A stretch of DNA of 64,000 nucleotides from Gemmatimonadaceae bacterium (GCA_022843265.1 JALHNZ010000012.1:1-64000); one strand, 5' to 3'; counted from the stretch's first letter, positions 9,511 to 18,607 are shown. Numbers and translations are program-made. The notes: generated by a model from the letters alone, not told the origin.

Positions 9511-9929
9511 TTGTATATCTCGAATCGAGCGCCGTGCTTTCCTGGCTGCTCGGCGAGCCTGACGCGGACCGCGTCACCCACGTCCTTTCACAAGCCGAAC
9601 GAGTCACCACATCGGCACTCACCTCGGTAGAGTGCGCCCGCGCCCTTGTCCGCGCGCGACACGCGAGGCGGCTGACACCAAGCGAGGAACTGGCGACGCG
9701 CGATATGCTGGAAACAGCCGAGCGCAGTTGGGATGTGCTTTCACTTGGAGACGATGTGTTGCAACGCGCTCGTGCTCCGTTGCGCGCAGATCCCGTGCGA
9801 ACGCTCGACGCATTGCACGTGTGTAGCGCCATGCTGCTACGAGACACCATTGGCCCCTTGGCTTTCGTCTCGCTCGATGTTCGCGTGCGGAGTTGCGCTG
9901 AGCAACAAGGATTTGTGGTTTTGCCATAG
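9507..9929 (+). CDS. PIN-domain toxin (VapC-like)
   Basis: 140-residue PIN-domain ribonuclease, the likely toxin partner of the preceding antitoxin. The first acidic catalytic residue of VapC (normally D in YLD) reads E here (MIVYLESSAVLSWLL), a substitution seen in part of the family. SALTSVECARAL supplies the second acidic residue and LDALHVCSAMLL the third; a final Asp sits in VSLDVRVRSCAEQQGF. Targets are usually initiator tRNA or rRNA, but the target here cannot be read from sequence. Confidence 0.88.
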   Translation: MIVYLESSAVLSWLLGEPDADRVTHVLSQAERVTTSALTSVECARALVRARHARRLTPSEELATRDMLETAERSWDVLSLGDDVLQRARAPLRADPVRTLDALHVCSAMLLRDTIGPLAFVSLDVRVRSCAEQQGFVVLP

Positions 9930-9981
9930 CAACTCTCTTGATCTCTATTGCGGCGATGCGCGCCGTACGCCATCGTCCCGC

Positions 9982-11283
9982 GTGCCCGATCCCACCGCCC
10001 CCGAACCACTCAAACGCGAGCTGACTCGCGTTGCCCTCGCCGCTCTGGCGCTGAACAGCATGATTGGCGCCGGCATCTTTGGTTTGCCAGCCGGCGCCGC
10101 GAAGCTCACGGGGCTCTTCAGCCCTGTGCTGTTTCTCATCTGTGGTCTGCTCATGGCCACGCTGATGCTCAGCTTTGCACAGGCCGCGAGCTACTTCCAG
10201 GGCACGGGCGGACCGCTGCTCTACGCCAACACGGCGTTCGGTCCGTTCGTGGGATTTCAGACCGGGTGGTTGCTGTATGTCGGACGTGCCACCGCACTGG
10301 CCGCAAACGCGAATCTGCTCGCCACGTACCTCGGCAACTACATCACTGCGGTGAACGACGGCGTGGGACGCATGCTGGTGATCCTTGGTATTGGCGTGCT
10401 GTTTGCGTGGCTCAATGTCACCGGTGTCAAACAAGGCATGGGCGCGATTCTCGCCATCAGCGTGCTCAAGTTTGTACCGCTGATTGTATTTGTGCTAATG
10501 GGACTCACCTATGTGCGCCCCGAAATGTTTGCTGGTACAACCATCCCGAGCTTTGGCACGCTCGGTGAAGCGGCGCTGCTTGTGTTTTACGCATTTGTTG
10601 GTTTTGAAGGCGCGCTGGTTCCGGCGGGCGAATCGAAAGATCCGAGACGCGATCTGCCCGTCGCGCTGCTGGCGACCGCCGTTGGCGGCACGCTGCTGTA
10701 CGTGGGCATTCAGGTGGTGAGTGTCGCACTCACCCCGAATCTGGCGACTTCCACACGTCCGCTCGCCGACGCCGCCGCGATTTTCATGGGCTCGTTCGGC
10801 GTGGCCATGATTTCATTTGCGGCCATTGCCTCGAGCCTCGGCAACTTCGCGTCGTCGGTGCTGGCCGCACCACGTATGACCTACGCGCTGGCACGCGAAG
10901 GCTCGCTGCCAGCGATTCTTGGCACGGTGCACCCGCGCTACAAAACGCCGCACATTTCCATTCTGCTGTTTCTTGCGCTTGGCGTGTCGCTCGGTATCGC
11001 CGGCACCTTCACGCAGCTCGCCGTGATGAGTTCACTCGCGCGACTCGTGGGCTACACCACGAGCCTCGCGGCGCTGCCCAAACTGCGTCGCATGTTCGGA
11101 CATGAACCGCAGGCCATGCAGTTGCCCGGTGGCTACCTCATTCCGGGTGCGGGCCTCGCGATCTGTGTTTGGCTCATGCTGCAGGTGCAGTTTGAAGCCG
11201 TCTGGAAAACTGCGGCGCTGATTGCGTTTGGTACCGTGCTGTATCTCGTGGCTCGGGCGACGGCGTCGCGCAAGACTGCGTAG
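9982..11283 (+). CDS. APC-family amino-acid permease
   Basis: 433-residue integral membrane transporter of the APC superfamily with about 12 hydrophobic helices. The first helix has the GAGIFGLPAG motif (substrate/Na-site loop of LeuT-fold carriers), and the FVGFEGALVPAGESKDPRRD segment is the hallmark helix 6 region. The frame is open upstream through the toxin gene, but GTG 9982 gives a normal short cytoplasmic N-terminus (PDPTAPEPLKREL). It follows the toxin by 52 bases without visible functional linkage. Substrate unknown. Confidence 0.88.
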   Translation: MPDPTAPEPLKRELTRVALAALALNSMIGAGIFGLPAGAAKLTGLFSPVLFLICGLLMATLMLSFAQAASYFQGTGGPLLYANTAFGPFVGFQTGWLLYVGRATALAANANLLATYLGNYITAVNDGVGRMLVILGIGVLFAWLNVTGVKQGMGAILAISVLKFVPLIVFVLMGLTYVRPEMFAGTTIPSFGTLGEAALLVFYAFVGFEGALVPAGESKDPRRDLPVALLATAVGGTLLYVGIQVVSVALTPNLATSTRPLADAAAIFMGSFGVAMISFAAIASSLGNFASSVLAAPRMTYALAREGSLPAILGTVHPRYKTPHISILLFLALGVSLGIAGTFTQLAVMSSLARLVGYTTSLAALPKLRRMFGHEPQAMQLPGGYLIPGAGLAICVWLMLQVQFEAVWKTAALIAFGTVLYLVARATASRKTA

Positions 11284-11403
11284 GCCTCTCACGAACCAGC
11301 ATCAACGCCGTTTGCCACGTCAGTTGTAGCAGCGAACACGACAGTCCCATCGTCCTGACTCCAAATCAGCGTAACAGCGATCCCCCAGCGTCCGTGTTCC
11401 GAA

Positions 11404-11784
11404 TCAGCGCAACAGCGACTGCACGAACGCGTAGTCGCTCGGCGCCAGCGAGTATGACGACAGATCGTTCAACGCGATCCAGGCAACGCGTGCATGCTCA
11501 ATCGACTGCGGCTCGCCGTCTATCCGCGCGTCAACAAACGTAATTTCGAACACACTGTCACCATCGCGCTGCACGAACCGCTCCGCGCCAAGTGCGATCA
11601 ATGTCACACCCAGTTCTTCCCGCAGCTCGCGCGCCAGTGCATCGTGATCAGACTCACCCGCTTCGACTTTGCCACCGGGAAACTCCCACTGTCCCGCGTG
11701 GCGTTTTCCTTCGGGACGAAGTCCAAGCAGGTATTGTTCATCACGCACAATCACTGCGGCAAGTACGCGCACCGTTGCTGACAT
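11404..11784 (-). CDS. MutT-like Nudix hydrolase
   Basis: 126-residue Nudix pyrophosphatase, probably an 8-oxo-dGTP sanitiser of the MutT group. The Nudix box GGKVEAGESDHDALARELRE continues into ELGV and fits GX5EX7REUXEEXGU. ATG 11784 is preferred because AGGA lies 7 bases before it; GTG 11790 would add two residues. The gene is divergent from the PEP-mutase-family gene and the two share a 38-base intergenic space, so their promoters must overlap. Substrate assignment rests on size and family only. Confidence 0.87.
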   Translation of the reverse strand: MSATVRVLAAVIVRDEQYLLGLRPEGKRHAGQWEFPGGKVEAGESDHDALARELREELGVTLIALGAERFVQRDGDSVFEITFVDARIDGEPQSIEHARVAWIALNDLSSYSLAPSDYAFVQSLLR

Positions 11785-11822
11785 CAGCACATCCTGACTT
11801 TATAGGGAGCCAATAAACTACC

Positions 11823-12656
11823 ATGACCCAACACGAACTGGCGGCGCAGTTCCGCGCCATGCACGCGGACTCACAGATTCTGATTTTGCCCAACGCCTGG
11901 GATCCCATGAGCGCGCGTCTTGTGGAAGATGCGGGCGCACGCGCGATTGCAACCACCAGCGCTGGTGTATCATGGGCTCTTGGTTTGCCAGACGGACAGG
12001 GCCTCTCGCGTGACGCGATGGCCAGCGCCGTTCGGCGCATCGTGCAGAGTGTTCGCATACCCGTGACCGCGGATATGGAACGTGGTTACGGCAACGGCAC
12101 ACCGGAAGACATTGCGTTGACCGTGCGCGCCGTAGCTGACGCCGGTGCGGTGGGTGTGAACTTCGAAGATTCGCCTGGCACAGACGGCGCCCTACTCAGC
12201 GACGCGTCACTGCAAGCCGAGCGATTTCTTGCGGCGCGCGAAGCCGCGGCAGCCACCGGCGTTGACGTGTTCATCAATGCACGCATTGACACCTACGTCA
12301 AGAAGTTCGGCAACGACACGGAACGGTTCGATGAGACGGTGCGACGCGCGCTTCTCTACATCGCAGCGGGTGCCGACGGCGTGTTCGTTCCGCTCGCCAC
12401 CGAACCAGACGTAATTCGCAGGCTCGCCGCAAGCGTCGTTGCACCGCTCAATGTGATTGGCGGCCCCGGCACGCCTACCATTCCCGAACTGCAGGCGCTC
12501 GGCGTTGCGCGCGTGAGCGTTGGCCCCGGATTGGCGCGCAGCATCATGGCGCATATTCGCAGCGCAACCAAAGAGCTGCTCGGAGCGGGCACGTACAACG
12601 GCATCCACGAACAGATTCCGTCGCCTGAGGCAAACGCACTATTTGCTGCGCGGTAA
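11823..12656 (+). CDS. Isocitrate lyase/PEP mutase-family protein
   Basis: 277-residue TIM-barrel enzyme of the isocitrate lyase/phosphoenolpyruvate mutase superfamily. NAWDPMSARLVEDAGARAIA, TADMERGYGN (metal-binding Asp) and VNFEDSPG are family landmarks. The KKCGH/KRCGH catalytic loop of isocitrate and methylisocitrate lyases is not visible, so those activities are unlikely. Close relatives are annotated only by superfamily; C-C or P-C bond chemistry on an alpha-keto acid is the family theme. ATG 11823 follows AGGGAGCC at spacing of about 9. Confidence 0.85.
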   Translation: MTQHELAAQFRAMHADSQILILPNAWDPMSARLVEDAGARAIATTSAGVSWALGLPDGQGLSRDAMASAVRRIVQSVRIPVTADMERGYGNGTPEDIALTVRAVADAGAVGVNFEDSPGTDGALLSDASLQAERFLAAREAAAATGVDVFINARIDTYVKKFGNDTERFDETVRRALLYIAAGADGVFVPLATEPDVIRRLAASVVAPLNVIGGPGTPTIPELQALGVARVSVGPGLARSIMAHIRSATKELLGAGTYNGIHEQIPSPEANALFAAR

Positions 12657-12709
12657 ACACTGGGCGTGTAGCGAGCACGACCTGCGGGCAATGCGTGCGA
12701 AGGGCGAGA

Positions 12710-13306
12710 TTAACGCGCCACGCAGGCTACCCCCGCCCACAGATCTGTAATCTTCGCGCTTGCAGCACTGGACTCCAGAATCCCCTGGAGTCCACCCGCC
12801 ATGAACTCCATGCCAAGTGTGCTCGGCGCGATTTCCGCCGCGTACACCGCTTCAAGTTCAGCGCGCGTTGAGCCCAGTCCCACATTGCTCATCGTGCGCA
12901 GCGTGTCGTCACGAGCGCGCACCGTCCAGCCGAGAAACTGGTCCTTCTGCAACACGATCTGCAGTCCGTTGTTGAACGACACATACTCAACCGGACCGGC
13001 GCCGCACTCCTCATTGGTGCCGCGCTCCACCACCGCTCCCGCGACCGCAGTGAGCATGTCTATCGCCGACGACGCTGGCATTCCGAAGCTGATGGCTCGC
13101 GTTGAGCCGCTTTCGCTGTTGACCAGCATCAGACCGTCGCCAGCGAGCGCCAACAATGCGCGCGCCATCGGAGGTGCTGAGTCTGTTGCGGAATCCGGAG
13201 CGATAGAGAGAGTGTCGGCCGCGACGTCGGCGCCGTCCGCCGCGGGCTTTTCCGACTGACATCCGACCAGTAACAACGCAAAGACACAACCAGTGAGCAG
13301 TCTCAT
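12710..13306 (-). CDS. Hypothetical lipoprotein
   Basis: 198-residue predicted lipoprotein with no recognised domain. The signal MRLLTGCVFALLLVGCQ ends in lipobox LVGC. It is followed by an Ala/Asp/Ser-rich linker. The globular part contains a segment around GLGSTRAELEAVYAAEI that resembles a repeat found in small secreted proteins. Start 13306 gives the normal signal peptide; the frame continues 10 codons upstream. Four Cys residues after the lipid Cys are absent from the linker but two (EEC, VAC) lie in the folded part. Confidence 0.7.
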   Translation of the reverse strand: MRLLTGCVFALLLVGCQSEKPAADGADVAADTLSIAPDSATDSAPPMARALLALAGDGLMLVNSESGSTRAISFGMPASSAIDMLTAVAGAVVERGTNEECGAGPVEYVSFNNGLQIVLQKDQFLGWTVRARDDTLRTMSNVGLGSTRAELEAVYAAEIAPSTLGMEFMAGGLQGILESSAASAKITDLWAGVACVAR

Positions 13307-13430
13307 GGGGTGAGATGTACCACCGGGCGCTCGCATAGGCCAGCCGCCGTGCTACGCTTACCTTGGCGTGCGCCTCTGCTGCGCACGTTGCAGTTCTCAC
13401 CTGAATCCGTGCTTCGGAGTACAATGGGAT

Positions 13431-15104
13431 ATGCATACTCCCACTTCTCCCCGGTCACATGCATCGCGAGTCGTCACCGCGCTGCGGTGCGTCTCGTCAA
13501 CAGTGATGTGGCCACTCGCGTGCGCGATCGTACTGCCCTCGGCAGTGGCCCTCCCGTTGCCCCTCGCCTTGCCGCTCGCGTCGCTTTATGCGCAGCCCGC
13601 TGCATCGCGTCCCCCGCACTCCGTGATTCCGGTTCCGACCGACGTCAACCTCGACGCCTCGCGCCGATTCACCATCACCGATTCCACCGCGGTGATCATT
13701 GCCAGCGATGCCGACGAAGACGTGGAACGCGTTGGACGTCAGCTAGCGACCATGCTTGGCCCTGGCGCACCACGGACTGCGCGTCGACTGCCCGCACGCC
13801 TCGACGCACCGCGCGGCGCGATCCGGTTGCATCTGAATCCAGATGATGACGACCGCGGCGCTGAAGGCTACAATCTCGAAGTGCGCGCGGAAGGCATTCG
13901 CATTACCGCGCGCGAAGTGGCGGGGCTGTTTTACGGTGTGCAGACGCTGCGTCAACTGATGCCCGCCGCAATTGAACATCGCGCCGCGCTGTCGCGTGGG
14001 CTTTCCGTGCCACTCGGCACCATCACCGATCGACCGCGCTATCGCTGGCGCGGCGCAATGCTGGATGTGGCGCGTCATTTTCTGCCGCTCGAAGACGTCA
14101 AGAAATATGTCGACGTGATGGCGCTCTACAAACTGAATGTGTTGCACCTGCACCTGTCGGATGATCAGGGGTGGCGCATCGAGATTCTGTCGCGTCCGAA
14201 TCTCACGCGTCACGGCGGCAGTTCACAGGTAGGTGGAGGCCCCGGCGGCTTCTACACGCAGGCGCAGTATTCAGAGCTCGTGGAATACGCGCAGGCACGA
14301 CAGATCATGATCGTGCCGGAAATTGATATGCCAGGACACACCAACGCTGCACTGGCGAGTTATCCGGAACTCAACTGCGATGGGGTTGCACCGCCGCTCT
14401 ACACGGGCATTCGTGTTGGCTTCAGCACGCTCTGTGCGAGCAAGGAGTCGACTTACGCCTTTGTCACTGATGTGGTGCGCGAACTCGCGGCGCTGACACC
14501 GGGTCCGTATTTGCATCTTGGCGGAGACGAAGTCGAAAAACTTACGCGTGATGAGTATCTGCGCTTCATTGAGCGCGTGGAAGGCATTGTGCGCGCCGAG
14601 GGTAAGAACATGATTGGCTGGGGTGAGATTGCACCGGCCAATCTTGATCCGAGCACCGTGGTGCAACATTGGCGCAGCGACGCGCGCGCCAGTCGTGACT
14701 CCGCCTATTTGCACGCGGCACGTGGCGGATCAGTGATTCTTTCGCCCGGCAATCGTGTGTACCTCGATATGAAGTACGACGCGAACACAGTGCTCGGCCT
14801 CAAATGGGCTGGACTGATCTCGGTGCAGCACGCGTATTCGTGGGAGCCCGATACGTTTCTGTCGCGCGTGAGCGGCGACGCCGTGCTGGGTGTGGAAGCG
14901 CCGCTCTGGGCCGAGACGTTGGAGAAGCGGAGCGACTACGAGTTTCTGGCGTTTCCAAGACTGATTGCCGTGGCCGAACTCGGATGGAGTCGGGCAAATA
15001 ATCGCAGCTGGGACGGCTTTCGTTTGCGTCTCGCGGAGCACGGTCCGCGGCTGCAGGCGATCGGTGTGAATTTTTATCGGTCGCCGGAGATTCCGTGGCG
15101 GTAG
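13431..15104 (+). CDS. Beta-N-acetylhexosaminidase (GH20)
   Basis: 557-residue secreted glycoside hydrolase family 20 enzyme that removes terminal GlcNAc/GalNAc from chitin fragments or glycoconjugates by substrate-assisted catalysis. A signal peptide covers about the first 45 residues (ending near SLYAQPAA). The GH20b-type small domain precedes the barrel. Barrel motifs HLHLSDDQGWRIEI, EIDMPGHTNAALASYPEL and HLGGDEV (catalytic Asp-Glu pair) are intact. ATG 13431 is chosen because the upstream frame has no signal-like start. It ends at a strong hairpin shared with the convergent M56 gene. Confidence 0.93.
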   Translation: MHTPTSPRSHASRVVTALRCVSSTVMWPLACAIVLPSAVALPLPLALPLASLYAQPAASRPPHSVIPVPTDVNLDASRRFTITDSTAVIIASDADEDVERVGRQLATMLGPGAPRTARRLPARLDAPRGAIRLHLNPDDDDRGAEGYNLEVRAEGIRITAREVAGLFYGVQTLRQLMPAAIEHRAALSRGLSVPLGTITDRPRYRWRGAMLDVARHFLPLEDVKKYVDVMALYKLNVLHLHLSDDQGWRIEILSRPNLTRHGGSSQVGGGPGGFYTQAQYSELVEYAQARQIMIVPEIDMPGHTNAALASYPELNCDGVAPPLYTGIRVGFSTLCASKESTYAFVTDVVRELAALTPGPYLHLGGDEVEKLTRDEYLRFIERVEGIVRAEGKNMIGWGEIAPANLDPSTVVQHWRSDARASRDSAYLHAARGGSVILSPGNRVYLDMKYDANTVLGLKWAGLISVQHAYSWEPDTFLSRVSGDAVLGVEAPLWAETLEKRSDYEFLAFPRLIAVAELGWSRANNRSWDGFRLRLAEHGPRLQAIGVNFYRSPEIPWR

Positions 15105-15124
15105 GGCATATCCGATAAAACAAC

Positions 15125-15160
15125 AAAGAGCGGCGCGCCAGACCAGGCGCGCCGCTCTTT
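15125..15160. terminator. Bidirectional intrinsic terminator
   Basis: A perfect 15-bp stem, AAAGAGCGGCGCGCC (15125-15139) and GGCGCGCCGCTCTTT (15146-15160), encloses a 6-base loop and runs into TTTTTG on the plus strand. On the minus strand the A-rich left flank supplies the U-rich tail. It lies between the convergent GH20 and M56 genes, and can end both transcripts. Confidence 0.93.
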
Positions 15161-15188
15161 TTGTAGTGCTCGTTTGGTTGCCGAACGA

Positions 15189-17081
15189 CTATCGGGCGAT
15201 CGAGAAAACAAAGGGCTGCTGCACGAGCTGCCTCACCTTCTTTCCGCCAACTTCAGCCGGCAGAAATTTGATCTCAGCGAGTGCATTCTTCACGGCGTTG
15301 GTGAACAGTTCGTGATCAGACTTGAGCACCTTGAATGATCGTACGTCGACTTCTCCGGTGGTATCCACCACAAAGCTCGCCAGTACCACGCCCTCGACCT
15401 CAGCCGAACGCAGCATCGGCGGATACACCATGGCGTTCGTTTCGGGGCGCATTGTAGCTGGCTTCTCTGCCTGGAACTCGAAATAGGGCCTTGACGGATC
15501 CGACTGAGTTGGAAGCGCGTTGTCTCGAGCCGCAATCACCTCTTTTACTCGCACACGTTGCGCCTGCATTGCAGCAGCAGAGGGCTCGACTAGCCGTATG
15601 GGAAGAGCCGTGTCTTTCGCCTCTGCCACCTGCGTCTCTCTGTCTCGCCGTGCATTCTTGATTTCGTCAGACGGCACAGCGCGACGCTCACCGAGCTGAA
15701 ACACAAAGGGCTGCTGTACCAACTGCTTCACACGCTGTCCCTTAATCTCTGCCGGCATGTACGCGATATCTGGTACCGCCGTTCTCACAGCATTGGTAAA
15801 CAGTTCGTGATCAGACTTGAGCACCTTGAAGGTGCTCATATCGGGCACGCCCTGTTCATCCACAACAAAGCTCGCCAGTACAACGCCCTCCACCTGCGCC
15901 GATCGCAACATGGGGGGATACACCATGCGACTGCTCCCAGGTTGCATTGACGCCGGCTTCTCTACCTGAAACTCAAAGTACGGCTTCGGCTCCGTCGATG
16001 CGGGGAGTGCAGCCGCCGTTCGCGCACTGTCAAGACGCGTCTCCAACGCCGAAGCTGCTCCGTTGCGCGGCTCAGGTGCCAGCGCATTTCCAGGAATCTT
16101 CGTACCGCACGCCCCCGCAATCGCAAGAACTGCAGCGCCGCCCAATGCAAAACGCACTGTGCGCGATGTTGTTCGTACACCCTGTTGCATGGCCACAATC
16201 CTCCGACTCAAATGGGAACGGGATGCGGCCAGCGAACTCGCCAACCGAAGGTGCGACGCGGGCGCCGCGTGTTGCTGCGTCATGAACAGCAGCAGTTTTG
16301 CATAGACCAGCGGATCACCTCCGTGCTGCAGCGTGCGCACATCGCAGTCGAGCTCGAGTGCGAGACGCAACCGGCGCGACAACCACCATACGCCCGGATT
16401 CCACGGCATCAGCGCGGTCGCCAACGCGGCACTCCACACGTAGCGCGGATCACCCGACTCGCAGTGTTCGCGTTCGTGACGCAACACAAGCGTACGCAGT
16501 GGCGCGTCAAGCGCGAGCACCCATTGCGGCAACACGATGCGCGGATCGCGCACACCAACAGACGCCGGACCAAAGCCTTCGGCCAGTAGCACGTCCTGTT
16601 GGTCAACGGTGGTGCGTGTTGCACTGCGTGTTAAGACATGAATGCGATGAGATGCCAGCAGCAACCGCAGTAGCAGGGCCGCACTCATCACTGCCCACGC
16701 AATGAGCAGGGTAGTCACCAACCACGGCGCACGGTCAACCACTACCAACGTTGCACGCTCCACGACTAATGGAAGCGTGCTGAGTGTTTGCGCGGCGCGT
16801 TCAATCCAGCTGGCCGATGGCGCGTCCAACCCGGCGCTGATGGCTGGGGCCAACGCACTGCCACCAACTGGCGGAATGACAACGCTCGCGGCCTCAGGCC
16901 ACAACAACGGCCGCACAACCGGAACCACCAGCGGCCACACCACGGCGATTGCCAGCGCGCTGGCCCACACTCCGCGCGTGGAACGACTCCGCGACTGCCG
17001 CAAGCGGTCGAGTGCGTACGCCGCCGCACCCACACACAGCGTGAACACGCCGGCCATGACCATCCAGGCGACAAGCATCAC
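15189..17081 (-). CDS. M56 (BlaR1-like) membrane metalloprotease with two TonB-type C-terminal repeats
   Basis: 630-residue protein with an N-terminal BlaR1/MecR1-type M56 protease module of about four membrane helices. The zinc motif HEREH lies in RHEREHCESGDPRYVW. The C-terminal third is a tandem duplication: two copies, about 90 residues each, of a TonB-C-like unit (VYPPMLRSA-VEGVVLASFVVD ... VKQLVQQPFVF), joined by a charged linker. TonB-C repeats in M56 proteins are common in some phyla and may sense cell-wall or envelope ligands. The start overlaps the blaI-like stop by 4 bases. On signal the protease would cleave the BlaI-type repressor. Confidence 0.9.
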   Translation of the reverse strand: MMLVAWMVMAGVFTLCVGAAAYALDRLRQSRSRSTRGVWASALAIAVVWPLVVPVVRPLLWPEAASVVIPPVGGSALAPAISAGLDAPSASWIERAAQTLSTLPLVVERATLVVVDRAPWLVTTLLIAWAVMSAALLLRLLLASHRIHVLTRSATRTTVDQQDVLLAEGFGPASVGVRDPRIVLPQWVLALDAPLRTLVLRHEREHCESGDPRYVWSAALATALMPWNPGVWWLSRRLRLALELDCDVRTLQHGGDPLVYAKLLLFMTQQHAAPASHLRLASSLAASRSHLSRRIVAMQQGVRTTSRTVRFALGGAAVLAIAGACGTKIPGNALAPEPRNGAASALETRLDSARTAAALPASTEPKPYFEFQVEKPASMQPGSSRMVYPPMLRSAQVEGVVLASFVVDEQGVPDMSTFKVLKSDHELFTNAVRTAVPDIAYMPAEIKGQRVKQLVQQPFVFQLGERRAVPSDEIKNARRDRETQVAEAKDTALPIRLVEPSAAAMQAQRVRVKEVIAARDNALPTQSDPSRPYFEFQAEKPATMRPETNAMVYPPMLRSAEVEGVVLASFVVDTTGEVDVRSFKVLKSDHELFTNAVKNALAEIKFLPAEVGGKKVRQLVQQPFVFSIAR

Positions 17082-17488
17082 TCACCGTCCGTTTTGTACG
17101 GTGACTGCTTTTCAGGCGGTGCCGACGCCCGGTTCAGCTTGCGAGCAAGCCGCGCCAATTCATCGGGCGACACATCATGCTGCTCCACAAGCCGCGCAAT
17201 CAGCGCCTCTGGTGACCCACCAAACAGCTGACTCACCAATCGCGACAACGCATTCTGCTGCGCCGCCTGCTGCGCCACGCGCGGATAGTAGCGATGCGCG
17301 CGCCCTTCTTCTTCGCGTGTGACGTACTGTTTGGCCTCAAGATTGCGCAGCACCGTGAGCACGGTGGTGTAGGCCAACGGCACGCCCAGGTGTTCGAGCA
17401 CTTCGGTGACCGTACCGGAGCCGAGCTCCCACAGGACGGCCATGACATCGAGTTCCCGTTCACCGAGCGGTGTGAGATCAACCACCAT
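17078..17488 (-). CDS. BlaI/MecI-family transcriptional repressor
   Basis: 136-residue winged-helix repressor of the Penicillinase_R (BlaI/MecI/CopY) family. LTPLGERELDVMAVLWELGS is the classical N-terminal helix pair, and TTVLTVLRNLEAKQYVTREE covers the recognition helix and wing. The C-terminal half carries the dimerisation region where M56 proteases cleave. It is cotranscribed and coupled with the M56 gene. A TACTAC/GTAGT dyad upstream is the probable autoregulatory operator. No beta-lactamase gene lies beside it, so the regulon is unknown. Confidence 0.92.
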   Translation of the reverse strand: MVVDLTPLGERELDVMAVLWELGSGTVTEVLEHLGVPLAYTTVLTVLRNLEAKQYVTREEEGRAHRYYPRVAQQAAQQNALSRLVSQLFGGSPEALIARLVEQHDVSPDELARLARKLNRASAPPEKQSPYKTDGE

Positions 17489-17521
17489 GGGGGTTTGCCT
17501 CGTGGGCAGGAGGGGCGAGTT

Positions 17522-17538
17522 ACTACCTGCATAGTAGT
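17522..17538. promoter_or_regulatory. Candidate BlaI-type operator
   Basis: ACTAC-N7-GTAGT (flanked as TTACTAC...GTAGTGT) lies 34 bases upstream of the repressor start on the minus strand. BlaI/MecI operators are TACTAC/GTAGTA dyads, so the match is good in sequence. An extra CGTAGTAGA half-site lies at about 17572-17580. The site is also about 140 bases upstream of the divergent SDR gene, which could be co-regulated. Confidence 0.6.
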
Positions 17539-17680
17539 GTGCAACGATCGGTCCGGTTTGTCAACTATGCCCGTAGTAGACAGGAGGTCCGTAAGCGCCG
17601 CTGGCGTCTTGCTCGGCCAGGTAGATAGCCACAGTCAGCGCGCGGCTGGCGCTTTGAGCGGCCGAGGGGTATTCGTGGGC

Positions 17681-18607
17681 ATGCTTACCCAACGTCTCCG
17701 CGCACTCCGCGGCTGTGTGCTCGGCGCCGTCGCACTCCTGAGCCTCGTGTTGCTGACGGCTCGCGTCCATGCACAGGCCGCCCGAGCCGACACGCTGGAT
17801 ATGGTCGGCCGCGTGGCGCTCGTGACCGGTTCCACCGACGGCCTCGGTCGAGAAGTTGCGCGCGCACTTGCCGCGCGAGGCGCGCATGTGATTGTGCACG
17901 GCCGCAACGTGGAACGCGGGCGCGAGCTCGTGCAGGAAATCACCACCCAGCGCGTGGGCAGCGCACGATTTTTTGCCGCCGACTTTGCATCACTCGCGGC
18001 TGTCCGTGCACTCGCTGACAGCGTACTCAAGCACTATCCGCGCGTACACTTGCTCGTGAACAACGCGGGCATTCGTCTGGCGGATCGCACCGAGCGGCAA
18101 ACGAGCGCAGACGGTTACGAACTGCACTTCGCGGTGAATTATCTCTCGGGTTATCTACTCACCGAACTGCTGCTCCCACGTCTGCGCGAAAGTGCACCAT
18201 CGCGCATCGTGTTCGTCGCATCACGCACGCAACAACCGATCGACTTTGCGAACGTGATGCTCGACGGCAACTACACCAGCGGACGCGGCTACGCGCAGAG
18301 CAAGCTGGCGCAGATCATTTACGCGCAGGATCTCGCGGAACGCGTCAAGAGCAGCAGCATCGTAGTGCACGCCGTGCATCCGGCCGGTGTCATGAACACC
18401 AACATGATGCGCTCCATCGGCGCCACACCACGCAGCACGGTTGAACAGGGACTGGCCTCCACACTGCAGGCCATCACCACAACGGTCGCGCCAACCGGCA
18501 CCTACTTTTTTGAATCCACGATCGCCACACCAAACGCCCAGGCAGCAGATACTTCCGCAAGACGCCACCTGCGCGAACTCAGTCAAACACTGACCGGCAC
18601 TCCGTAA
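17681..18607 (+). CDS. Exported or membrane-anchored short-chain dehydrogenase/reductase
   Basis: 308-residue classical SDR with an unusual N-terminal export signal (MLTQRLRALRGCVLGAVALL and following residues, ending ARVHAQA). The Rossmann motif TGSTDGLG, the NNAG motif and the catalytic Ser (FVAS) and Tyr-Lys (YAQSK) are all present, so the fold should be active. The retinol-dehydrogenase-like arrangement (NVMLDGNYTSGRGYAQSKLA) suggests a lipophilic alcohol or ketone substrate. A cytosolic NAD(P)-dependent enzyme with a signal peptide is odd; the segment may be a membrane anchor. GTG 17675 is an alternative start with a better-spaced GAGGGG. Confidence 0.83.
   Translation: MLTQRLRALRGCVLGAVALLSLVLLTARVHAQAARADTLDMVGRVALVTGSTDGLGREVARALAARGAHVIVHGRNVERGRELVQEITTQRVGSARFFAADFASLAAVRALADSVLKHYPRVHLLVNNAGIRLADRTERQTSADGYELHFAVNYLSGYLLTELLLPRLRESAPSRIVFVASRTQQPIDFANVMLDGNYTSGRGYAQSKLAQIIYAQDLAERVKSSSIVVHAVHPAGVMNTNMMRSIGATPRSTVEQGLASTLQAITTTVAPTGTYFFESTIATPNAQAADTSARRHLRELSQTLTGTP

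Noticed and set aside
11823-12656. Calling the PEP-mutase-family protein a methylisocitrate lyase
   Set aside because: The KRCGH-type catalytic loop is missing, so only the superfamily is named.
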